A program made the position numbers and the translations under genes. The notes under the pieces were generated by a model. That model was not told the origin of the DNA. It worked only from the letters and a program-made list of their open reading frames with translations, and ran no database searches. Of a DNA stretch of 60,000 bases, positions 21,678 through 32,300 are shown piece after piece. The stretch lies in NCBI GenBank assembly GCA_014529385.2, contig CM043944.1:58208268-58268267 (forward strand), in the 5' to 3' direction. Each line of letters opens with the position of its first letter. Position 1 is the first letter of the stretch. Source of the DNA: Adiantum capillus-veneris (lineage: Eukaryota > Streptophyta > Polypodiopsida > Polypodiales > Pteridaceae).

Positions 21678-22862
21678 TTAGGGTTGCTTTCTATCCAGCC
21701 TTAGAAGATTGTTCTCAGCTTTCACCTTATTTATATAAGCCTTTGCTGTGGTTGCCTTCAAAACTCCTTTTGTGTTACAACCCAATTGCCTAGCTAAAGT
21801 GGTCAATTGTGACGCCTTCATGCTTTCAATGGGTGTACGCTCCTTTGCCAAGATCTCTTGTATTTGGGCTCTTCTCATTTCATTGCGGTGGCTTGTGTCA
21901 CTTGCATCTTCAATGATAGTTTCATCTCTGTCACCTTTTGCAGGTGGTATTCTTCTTGTAAAGAACACCTTAGCTGACCAAACATCATTTTTCTGCTTCC
22001 AATACTCCATGATTTGTTTGTATTCACTATCATTTGTCACTATAGGTTGTCCATAACGATTAGAAGCAATTAAATCACGCACATCCCTTCTCTCATCAAG
22101 CTGAATCAAGTATGGCAGTAGCTCCTCCAAGAGCATATTGTCAACCATCTTCTCAGCATCAAATTGTGGTGGAAAAATGCAATTGTTTGCTGGTGAAATA
22201 CATCCCTTGTAAGGAGAGTCATCAATAAGCACTGTTCTTTGTGGATCACATTCAAACCCCATGGCAATTTTGGCTAGAGGCTTGAACATTGCCTCAACGT
22301 TTGGATTGTCGGGTCTAAACAATTTTTGAGTTTGAGCGGTGTAGCAAACATCTTGCGACCAAATTGCAAAGAAAGGCAATGTATCCTCAGCTAAGTTGTT
22401 TAGTGCTGCAAGGATTTGATACACATTATTCCTAGTAGCTGTCGACCAAATTGCAACATTAAACCTTTGTAAAATAGTCTTCAAGAATTGGATGCAACCT
22501 GGCCTGAGTATAATATATCTTTTTGAATCCATTTGCACTGAGTTGTGGTGTGAGGATGGTTGAGGGGAACGTTTCAACAATAGACCATTTAAATCCAATA
22601 TAATTGTAAGCATGGATTTCTCAACATCTACGCTACATGACGTAGTACCAATTGGCAATAGCTCGTGAGTGGACTTTTCAGTCTCTTTTGATGTATGTTG
22701 CATTTTTGAAGCATCGATTTCTTGGTTCTCATTATTGGAAGCTTGCTCAAGTTGCACAACACTAGACTCTAGTATAGAAATATCATCCATCTTGGGCACT
22801 TTAGAAACCATAGAATCTATGGATTCTATAGTTGTTGACTGAACCATAGGAGCATTATCCAT
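21678..22862 (-). CDS. FCP1-like HAD-fold protein with SAP-like C-terminal tail (paralogue 1)
   Basis: About 394 residues from the ATG at 22,862. This ATG lies 15 bases inside an exon that begins after a 3' splice site (TTTTCTTAG, exon start near 22,879), so either this is the start after a 5' UTR intron or more coding exons exist upstream. The N-terminal 80 residues are acidic and Ser/Thr-rich. The HAD core follows: LTIILDLNGLLLKR near residue 90 (nucleophile Asp kept, second Asp replaced by Asn), VAIWSTATRNNV and TVLIDDSPYKG. The last 45 residues (KASQLTTLARQLGCNTKGV) resemble a SAP helix-extension-helix DNA-binding motif. Plants have FCP1-like proteins with similar DxNG signatures. Phosphatase activity is uncertain. 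A nuclear, DNA-bound role is inference. Confidence 0.75.
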   Translation of the reverse strand: MDNAPMVQSTTIESIDSMVSKVPKMDDISILESSVVQLEQASNNENQEIDASKMQHTSKETEKSTHELLPIGTTSCSVDVEKSMLTIILDLNGLLLKRSPQPSSHHNSVQMDSKRYIILRPGCIQFLKTILQRFNVAIWSTATRNNVYQILAALNNLAEDTLPFFAIWSQDVCYTAQTQKLFRPDNPNVEAMFKPLAKIAMGFECDPQRTVLIDDSPYKGCISPANNCIFPPQFDAEKMVDNMLLEELLPYLIQLDERRDVRDLIASNRYGQPIVTNDSEYKQIMEYWKQKNDVWSAKVFFTRRIPPAKGDRDETIIEDASDTSHRNEMRRAQIQEILAKERTPIESMKASQLTTLARQLGCNTKGVLKATTAKAYINKVKAENNLLRLDRKQP

Positions 22863-23507
22863 CCCAGTTTGTGAATCTAAGAAAACACACACACAAATGG
22901 TATCTCAAAACCACTAGAATTTTATTCACCATATTTATATGTAGAACTCCTAGTAAGAAATTTATTTAAGGTAAAGTCGTTGTTAGAATCCTTGCAACCA
23001 TTTTCAGCATTCGTACACCAAACACCACTTGTCTAAAATACAATCTACTAACTCAACATTTTCCATCCTACACTTTATTAAAGATGAGTACTTAAAGTGA
23101 AAACTAAAAGCCACCCTTGTTGAGGAAACATGGATACAAGGTCCACCAAATGTCCAACCTAGACTACAAGAAAATAATTAGAGATTTGGATTCAAAGGCC
23201 ACCACTTATTCAAGTAAGATAACTCCACTTGTTTAAGACAGTAATGTTTGAAGCCCCACCACTTGTCCAACCTAGACATTGATTAAATTTTGGTAAGATT
23301 TATCACAAATCTAGAGTAGAATCAAGATTCTATGGCCAAGGTAGTCAAATATGTTAGACAACACACAAAGCATAAGAGCACTCTAGATTCTCGTTGAGCA
23401 TAAACTAAACAATAATCAAATGTTATATTCACTTGAGATTTCATCCATGAAAAATGAAAATGATGCATGTACTTGAGATTTCCATCCATGTACAATACTT
23501 TACAATG
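22863..23507. other. Intergenic/intronic, scattered satellite motifs
   Basis: Contains a few diverged copies of the motif in the CCACCACTTGTCC orientation (near 23,025, 23,200 and 23,255). No coding sequence is recognised. Upstream exons of the FCP1/SAP-like gene, if any, could lie here. Confidence 0.4.
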
Positions 23508-24064
23508 TCAAGTAAAGTTATAGTCAGCAAACAACTCTTCTCCTGCTTCAACTTGACAAATAGTCTCAATGCATACATGGCCATATTCTTCTGACTTGAT
23601 GTGTGAAGAGGTGCATTTATGCCAAGGTGGCAAATTTGGATCAAATGTATAGCGTACGTTGGGACAGACATTTGTACTGTGAGAACTATTTATATAGCCC
23701 GACACGTTTCCTTCTTCTACACAACCAATAATGTATGATTGATCTTCCTCTTCTTCTATGTTTGGATCCTCTAGAAGAGAATATTTATAAGCTCTTGGAA
23801 ATATTTTGCATATCTTTTTCCAGTCTTGAAATCTATACTTATGCCCTCCATAGTTTAGAATAGTCAAACCACTTTCCAGGGTAGTATGCACAAATAGCCC
23901 ATAACCAGCTCCTTCAATACATGAAAGTCGCACTTCAAAATCCACACCGTTAATATGGAAAATTACATCTTTGGGAATAGGAAAAGTTGGTGTCCCAAAA
24001 GGATCTTCATGCCAATCATAGTGTGAAATACATCTAGTTTTTATATCACTTAACTCCTTTGTGT
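23508..24064 (-). CDS. SET-domain exon (exon 3) of the ParB-like/methyltransferase-like/SET gene
   Basis: Begins after a clear 3' splice site (TTTTCTTCTTTTTGCAG). Its phase (starting with the last two bases of a codon) fits the donor of exon 2 at 26,665 exactly. It codes about 185 residues ending in TGA. SET features: EGAGYGLFVHTTLESG near the start of the domain, GYINSSHSTNVCPNVRY (equivalent of the NHSCxPN knot) and GEELFADYNF (equivalent of the ELxxDY end). SET domains transfer methyl groups from S-adenosylmethionine to lysines, usually on histones. The knot has SSHST rather than NHS, so activity cannot be assumed. The domain is at the extreme C-terminus without a post-SET cysteine cluster. 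Confidence 0.75.
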
Positions 24065-26665
24065 CTGCAAAAAGAAGAAAATATTATGCATAAAATAATG
24101 ACAATATCAAAGAAAGATATCATTATTTTATAGTCCAATAGGTCCATTGTATGGAAGACTTAGAGTGCCTCTTACATGGTGCCTCCAAGGTTTCCAAAAA
24201 ATAAAATCATTGGAAAAAAAAGGCCACTGTGTCTCCAATCTATTGCCCATTTGAAGCATAGAGAGAACCAAGGTCCACCACTTGTCCAAGCTAGACATGG
24301 AGCATTGACACAAGATCCAACACTTATCCAAGAACCCTATAGTATATGTGGTAACATGGGATGCATTGATGCAACAAAAGTAGTCTAGCCTCCTCATCCA
24401 TCTCTTTTTTCTTGTAGCCTAGAGGGATTAGTTTCAAGGTCTATCACTAGTCAAAAACTACACATAGAACATTGATACAAGGTTCCACCACATGTGAAAC
24501 CTATCATCTCTAGTAGCATGGATGGTTTGATATCAAGGTTCATCGCGTGTCCTACCTATACTCTATTGTAGCATATAGATTCTGGTTTGGTGGTACTACA
24601 CTTGTCCAAACTTGGCTTGTTGTTGATATCTGGAGGTAATCAAGGGTCCTCCACTTGTCCAAGTTAGGCATATAAAACAATTGCAAGGTCCACCATGTGT
24701 ACAACATATGATTGATTATAGCATGCATGGTCTTATTTCATGGGCAACCATCTTCTCTCCAACATGTGTCCAACCTCGGCTCCATTGAAGCATGGAGAGA
24801 AGCAAGGTCCACCACTTATCAAAGCTATTATTTTCTCCCAGTGCTTTCAAAACCCATAATACGTTGTACAGGGGGGGGGGGGGGGGGGATTCTTGTTTCA
24901 AGGTCCACCCCTTGGCTAAGATTGGATCCATTGAAACATAAAGAGAAGCAAGCTCTACCATTTGTCCAAGCTAGGAGCCATTGAAACATGAAAACCCCAT
25001 AATATGTTGTATACGGGGGGTGTTTTTCAAGGTCTACCACTTGTCTAAGCTATGGTCCATTGGAACATGGAGAGAAGCAAAGCTCCACCACTTTTCTAAG
25101 CTAGGATCCATTGAAACATGGAGAGAAGCAAGCTCCATTGTTTGTCTAAGCTAGGCTCCATTGGAACATGGAGAAAACAAGCTCCACCACTTGCCTATTA
25201 TTGCATAGAGATTCTGGTTTGAAGGTCCACCACTTGTCCAACCTTGCCTTCATGTATGGAGATAATCAAGAGTGCAATGCTTCTCTAAGCTAGGGACATA
25301 AAAGAGTTTCAAGGTCCACTACATATACGATCTATGATGGGTTGTAGCATGGGAGGTTTCATTTTAAGGTTGACCACTTCTCCAGCTCCGCTTGTCCAAC
25401 CTCAGATCCATTGAAGAATGGAGAATAAAGGTGTACCAACTCTCCAAAATAGGCAAGACAATCTCTATAAAACCCATGAATTGTTAATATATGCTATGCT
25501 GTGGAGTTTTGTTTGAAGTTCCACTCCTTATCCAAGCTACAATCCATTGAAGCATGGAACTAAGTAAGATATATCTCTAGTCCAAGATAGGATCCATTGA
25601 AACATAGAGAGAATCAAGGTCCACCACTTGTCCAAGCTATGCATGGGTAATTGATATAAGGACCACTACGTTTTCACCTATACTATGCTCTATCATGGAT
25701 GGTTTCATATCCCACCAATTTTCCAACCTATTTAGTAGGTTGTATTATGGGGGTTTGGTTTCAAGGTACTTCACTTGTCTAAGGTGGGTTCCATTGAACC
25801 ATGGAGAGAAACTATGTCTACCACTTGTCCGAAATATGCTCCTTTAAAACATAAAAACAAGGTCCACCACTTGTCCAAGCTAAAGTTTCTCTCCATTGAA
25901 GCATGGAGAGAAACAAGGTCTACCACCTGTCCAAAATATGCTCCATTGAAACATAAAAGCAAGGTCCACCACTTGTCCAAGCTAATATAACAAATGGGTG
26001 TTGGTTACAAGGTGTACCACACTTGTCTAAACTAGTCTTCATGCAAGGTCTACCACATGTCCAAGCTATATGAGCTTGTTTTGAAGGTCTACCACACCTC
26101 TTGAAATTAGGATCCATGTAAGGTCCACCTTTTGTCAAGCTATGCATTTAATGAGTACTAAAACTAAGTAAATTGCAGTACTTAAATACCTTTCCAAGCT
26201 CATTAAGATTTTGGTCTCTAAGGCCGGCCACCACCACATGTCTAATCTATGCTCTAATTGATTACTTATGCTAGTTCTCAAAGTCCAAACATAAGCTCCC
26301 TTCTAGCAAGGTTAGTTTAAATTTAGGCTCCAGCACCTGTCTAAGCTAGGTTCAATTTATGAAGCATCACCATTTAACCATGCTACGATCTAATGTATCA
26401 TATCAAGGGGGTATTGATAAAAGGTCCAAAACTTATTGAGTTCAAGCTCTTAAGTAATTAAGTCTTTGTGAGTATTAAATGTTATAGTTTTAGTCTACAG
26501 ATCCACCATTCAAAAACTCAAGTAATTTACTATTTACATTCAAACCTTGAATGCTTGAGATAAAAAATACAAACTCAATCAATACTATATAAAGCAAAAT
26601 CTAACATTAAGAGTATCAAATCAGTAACAAGAAACACTAACATGCACAAGAAACTCAAAACATAC
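24065..26665 (-). repeat. Intron of about 2.6 kb filled with satellite
   Basis: Lies between donor CAC|GTATGT (26,665) and acceptor TTTGCAG (24,065). Most of it (about 24,190-26,400) consists of diverged copies of the satellite sub-repeat in the CCACCACTTGTCC orientation, spaced roughly 50-100 bases apart and less regular than at 29.4-42.7 kb. Confidence 0.7.
24871..24888. repeat. Run of 18 G
   Basis: A pure G run inside a satellite unit where other copies have about six G (TACATGGGGGGTTT). It is probably slippage or an assembly artefact. Confidence 0.8.
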
Positions 26666-28045
26666 GTGTCTCCATTTCCAAAAAGTCCTCCATTGACAGA
26701 GGATGGTGTTGTTGTTGTTCTTCTTCTCTTTGTGGAGAGCACTCCTCTGTAACAGGCACAATGTCGCCTGATTGCGAAGTGGATTGTTGAAGTCCAGCCC
26801 ATTTTTCTATATCTTCATGAGACTTAACAAAGTCTAGCAGCATGGTCTCCACGCTTTTTGCCTCCTCCACACTATCAATTAAGCAGATAACTTCTTTTTT
26901 CTGTTGTATTCCTTCTTGTGCAACCAAGGAGCCATCACCAAAAACATCAACAAGCTTGCGGTCTTCAAAACAATATGTACGAATGTAGTGCTTGACCAAA
27001 GCTCTTTTTTTGGCCTCCAAATATTGCAAATCTGACATATCGTTATCTGCTACTTGAAGAAGAGAACAATCAATTGGCATGGGATGTTCCTCTGATCTTC
27101 TTCTCAGGTCTTCAAATGCATTGCCTTGTCCCAAGAAGGCAATAACTGTTAGGAATTGAATTGCTCCTTTGCAAGGAGCTGATGGAAAGTGATGCAATGC
27201 ACCACAACAATGGTAGCTCAGATTATCTCCCATGGCGTGAAAGGCACATTGCAATTTTGTGAAGTTAGTGAAATCCACAAATGCAAGAAAGACAAATCCA
27301 GGATCTGTTGACCCTCCAGCAATAGCCAAGATCCCATCCAAAGCATTGTTAAATGTCTCCTCACTCCACTTCAAATTGCCTCCAACGTTTTTTGTCATAT
27401 CTAAAACACATAAGCCAATAGGCACTTTATTATTGAAGTGGCGCATCAAGTAGAGATTGCCTTCCATTTGTAGGCTCACCACATAGATTGACCATGGCAA
27501 ATCTCTAGGCTCAGTTTTCTCCTTTTGAAGGTGAATTGCCCATTGCATGTATTTTATTGCTCCATCTGGAAAAGCCATTTTCTTTGTTCCACGCGTCAAA
27601 CTAGATCTGATCCATTCCTCGCATAGCATTAAAATTGTTTTATAAACAACATCATTGATGTTATACATTTTGACCACCTCCTCCCAGTCTTTACATGGTG
27701 AAGACTCATTCAAATTGTTGAAGCCTTCAAGAAGTGCATCTTGAATCAATTTGTCTTGCTTCAACTGCTTGATTCGATCATACATGTCAGTTGCATCACC
27801 ATCCTTTGCACTCTTTGACAGTAAAATCTTCTCATCTCTAATCTCTTCTTGAATAGTCTTTACCTCTGATTCCTCAAGGCCACAAAGGTATCTAAATACA
27901 GTTTTGGGGGTTTCTTATTCTCCTCTTCTAGATTTTCAATGATTTCTATCCAGCAATCATAAACTAAATCAGAGTACGTGACCATGTGTGCCTGTTTAGC
28001 AATCCAACTTGCTGCTGCACTCATTCTTGCCAATCGAAGAAAAGC
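26666..28045 (-). CDS. Exon 2: amino-methyltransferase-like domain (one-base frameshift at about 27,906-27,910)
   Basis: Begins after acceptor TTTATTTTTAG (28,046-28,047) and ends at donor GTATGT (26,665); about 460 codons. The frame from exon 1 stays open to a CCCCC run (plus strand GGGGG, 27,906-27,910), where it shifts. One extra C would join it to the downstream frame (VFRYLCGLEE...). Near joined residue 610, LCVLDMTKNVGG and a following W look like motif IV of N4/N6 amino-methyltransferases (normally DPPY, here DMTK). About 150 residues later, LVDVFGDGSLVAQEG...VICLIDS resembles the SAM-binding motif I (DxFxGxGS). Motif IV before motif I is the beta-class order. The altered DPPY means activity is doubtful. 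The methyltransferase assignment rests on motif resemblance only. Confidence 0.6.
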
Positions 28046-28129
28046 CTAAAAATAAATAGAGAAATAATTAAACTATTGAGCAAGATTTGTTAATTAAACA
28101 CTATCAAAAAGACAAAGAAAATAACTTAC

Positions 28130-29317
28130 ATCCCATCCGGCACGAGATGCATGTCCCTCTGCAATTCCACTTGCTGCCTTTGGTGGTCGTCCTGAGAAGA
28201 TCCATTGACTCCGTAAATGTCTCAATATTTGGCTGTAAGGTTGCTTGACATACAATGCCTGAGCCTCCTCATTTGCAATGGCAGATATAGCAGTTGCAAC
28301 AAATGGAGGAGCATTCACAACAATGCGAGCCTTTCTAAATTTATACACGCTAATCAGTCTTTCAAAGATCTCTTTGTTGTTTTGTTCATTGTGAAGCAAA
28401 ACTTTTGCAGCATAGATTGAATGCTGCCCATCAAGAATCCAATAATGATAATCTTTAATTTTTTGCTCCTCTACCTCTTCTACTGCCAAAGGAGTCCCCT
28501 TCTTTGATTTTGCATTTCGAACAGGCATCAAATATGCACATGCTGCAGGCTTGGTCGTACTCCGTGAAAATCCAAATAACACACTTTCAGCGTGTTTTTT
28601 ATCCATAATACGTGCATTATAGTGATCAGGAGCAAGCCAACAATTTTGAATAGGGATATCAAATTCCCTATATTGGAAAGGAAAATAATTTATGTACTTA
28701 TTCATTCCACCTGTATCTTTTTCTTGTCCTTTCATGGCCTCAGCTTCTAAAACATCTGGATCCACAATTCTCATCTTTGACATTGAACCCTCTGTTGATG
28801 AGGATGCCAAAGATGCCTTGTCTACATCCAAAATGGAACTAGTTCGCTTAGCTTCTACTTTCTGCACTTTTGCTTGCTTCTTTGTGGATGGTGGTCGTGA
28901 AGCTTTCACCTTTTTTCGTTGTAGTGTGGCAATGATGGAGCTTTGAAGTTGATCTGCTGTGATATTTGGATTTGATTCTGCAAACTTCCATCCTCGAGAA
29001 AACATTGTCTCTTCTTTGTTTCTAGACATGCGCTCCAATGCATATGCTCCTGGAGATAGTTGAAATTCTAGATTCATTGGAACTAGAATGTCAATGCATT
29101 CCACCTCTGGATGACTATCAACTACAGAGACAGATGCTTCCACAACTTGTCCAACATCTTCAAACAAGCTGTCATTCTCCTTTTTGGCAATAAATAGATG
29201 CACCTTATGAAATTGTGCACCCTCTATACCATGTATGTCCAAATACCATTTCCTAAGATCATTGCAAGTATAGTCAACTGAGACAGCAACCCTTGCAACC
29301 TGTTTTTTTGGAGCCAT
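28130..29317 (-). CDS. Exon 1: ParB/DGQHR-like domain protein, start of the ParB-like/methyltransferase-like/SET gene
   Basis: The start is MAPKKQ at 29,317, five bases inside an exon that follows acceptor TTTTTTTGTTTCAG (exon start 29,322), so a 5' UTR intron is implied. It codes 396 residues, ending GWD before donor GTAAGT (28,129). Layout: an N-terminal domain of about 140 residues (unrecognised), a basic linker at about 150-180 (KKVKASRPPSTKKQAKVQK) and a ParB-like segment from NARIMDKKHAES to YWILDGQHSIYAAKVLL (DGQHS Asp at residue 296). ParB/DGQHR domains are nucleotide-binding or nuclease-type folds, in bacteria often fused to DNA methyltransferases. The downstream exons add methyltransferase-like and SET domains. 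The joined protein would be about 1,040 residues if the frameshift in exon 2 is an error. Confidence 0.7.
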
Positions 29318-29394
29318 CTTTCCTGAAACAAAAAAAACCAAATGTTATTTTAACATATACTTTTTTGTAATGGATTAAGTTTGTGTGAATACAA

Positions 29395-32300
29395 GTTCCA
29401 CCACTTGTTCAAGCTAGATCTAAGCAAGTATACATAGTGATCATTTAAGCTAGTAAACTAAGGGAAGGGAGAAGTAAGGTCCACCACTTGTCCAAGCTCA
29501 GCTCTAGACAACATGGAGAGATTCGAGGTCTACTAATTGTCTAATATAGGCTAACTATATTGAAACATAGAGAGAAGCAAAGGTCCACCACTTGTCCAAT
29601 CTAGGGTCCATTGAAACATGGAGAGAAGGATGCTCCACCATTTGTCCAAAATAGGCTCCATTGAAACATGAAGAGAAGCAAGATGCACCATGTCTTTGAG
29701 ATGCTAGGCTCCATTGAAATACCTTAAACCCATGATATTTTGTATATGTGGGGTTTAAATTCAAGGTCCACCACTTGTCCAACCTATTATCCCTAGTAGC
29801 ATGAGTGGTTTGGTCTCAAGATTCACCACTTTTCCACTCTATGTCATTATATTAAGAAGATCTGGGTGTTAAGGTCCACCACTTGTCCAACCTATAAGGC
29901 TATATCTTAAATGGTATTATTTACCACCACTTGGAATGCACATGATGGGTTTTACATAGGGGTATGGTTCCAAGGTCCACCACTTGTCCAAGCTAACTCT
30001 ATTGAAACATAGAGAGAATCAAAGGTCCACCACTTGTCCAAGCTAGGCTCCATTGAAACATGGAGAGAAGGATGCTCCACCATTTGTCCAAGCCAGGTTT
30101 GATTGAAACATGAAGAGAAGCAAGCTGCACCATGTCTCCAAAATGCTAGGCTCCATTGAAATATCTTAAACCCATGATATTTCGTACATGGGGGGTTTAC
30201 ATTCAAGGTCCACCACTTGTCCAACCTATTATCACTAGTAGCATGAGTGGTTTGATGTCAAGATTCACCACTTTTTCACTCTATGTCATTATATTAAGAA
30301 GATCTGGGTGTTAAGGTCCACCACTTGTCCAACCTATAAGGCTATATCTTAAAGGGTATTCTTTCTCACCACTTGGAATGACCATGATAGGTTTTACATG
30401 GGGGTTTGGTTCCAAGTTCCACCACTTGTCCAAGCTAACTCTATTGAAACATAGAGAGAAGCAAAGGTCCACCACTTGTCTAAGCTAGGGTCCATTGAAA
30501 CATGGAGAGAAGGATGCTCCACCATTTGTCCAAGATAGGCTCCATTGAAACATGAAGAGAAGCAAGCTGCACCATGTCTCCAAGATGCTAAGATCCATTG
30601 AAATACCTTAAACCCACGATATTTTGTACATGGGGAGTTTACATTCAAGGTCCACCACTTGTCCAACCTATTATCTCTAGTAGCATGAGTGGTTTGGTCT
30701 CAAGATTCACCACTTTTCCACTCTATGTCATTACGTTAAGAAGATCTGGGTGTTAAGGTCGACCACTTGTCCAACCTATAAGGGTATATCTTAAAGGGTA
30801 TTCTTTCTCACCACTTGAAATGTCCATGATATGTTTTACATGGGGGTTTGGCTCCAAGGTCCACCACTTGTCCAAGCTAACTCTATTGAAACATAGAGAG
30901 AAACAAAGGTCCACCACTTGTCCAAGCTAGGCTCCATTGAAACATGGAGAGAAGGATCCTCTACCATTTGTCGAAGCTAACTCTATTGAAACATGGGGGG
31001 TTTACATTCAAGGTCCACCACTTGTCCAACCTATTAACGCTAGTAGCATGAGTAGTTTGGTCTCAAGATTCACCACTTTTTCACTCTATGTCATTATATT
31101 AAGAATATTTGGGTGTTAAGGTCCACCACTTGTCCAACCTATATCTTAAGGGTTATTCTTTCTCACCACTTGGAGTGACCAGCATAGGTTTTACATGGGG
31201 GTTTTGTTTCAAGGTCCACCACTTGTCCAAGCTAACTCTATTGAAACATAGAGAGAATCAAAGGTCCACCACTTATCCAAGCTAGGGTCCATTGAAACAT
31301 GGAGAGAAGGATGCTCCACCATTTGTCCAAGATACGCTCCATTGAAACATGAAGAGAAGCAAGCTACACCATGTCTCCAAGATGCTAGGCGCCATTGAAA
31401 TAACTCAAACCCATGATATTTTGTACATGGGGGGTTTACATTCAAGGTCCACCACTTGTCCAACCTATTATCTCTAGTAGCATGAGTGGTTTGGTCTCAA
31501 GATTCACCATTTTTCCACTCTATGTCATTCTATTAAGAATATCTGGGTGCTAAGGTCCACCACTTGTCCAACCTATAAGGCTATATCTTAAACTTTATTC
31601 TTTCTCACCACTTGGAGTTACCAAGATAGGTTTTACATGGGAGTTTGGTTCCAAGGCCCACCACTTGTCCAAGCTAACTCTATTGAAACATAGAGAGAAG
31701 CAAAGGTCCACCACTTGTCCAAGCTAGGCTCCATTGAAACATGGAGAGAAGGATGCTCCACCATTTGTCCAAGATAGGCTCCATTGAAACATGAAGAGAA
31801 GCAATTGCACCATGTCTCCAAGATGCTAGGCTCCATTGAAATACCTTAAACCCATGATATTTCGTACATGGGGGGTTTACATTCAAGGTCCACCACTTGT
31901 CCAACCTATTATTCTTAGTAGCATGAGTGGTTTGGTCTCAAGATTTACCACTTTTCCACTCTATGTCGTATATTATGAAGATCTAGGTTTTAGGTCGACC
32001 ACTTGTCCAACCTATAAGGCTAGATCTTAAAGGGTATTATTTCTCACCACTTGGAATGACCATGATATGTTTTACATGGGGGTTTGGTTTCAAGGTCCAC
32101 CACTTGTCCAAGCTAACTCTATGGAAACATAGAGAGAAGCAAAGGTCCACCACTTGTCCAAGCTAGGCTCCACTGAGACATTTAGAGAAGGATGATCCCC
32201 CATTGGTGGAAGATAGGCTTCATTGAAACATGAAAAGAAGCAAGTTGCACCATGTCTCCAAGATTCTAGGATCCATTGAAATACCTTAAACCCACGATAT

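Noticed and set aside
22879-23508. Splicing of the SET exon into the FCP1/SAP-like exon as one giant gene
   Set aside because: The SET frame reaches TGA before any convincing donor, so two separate genes are more likely.
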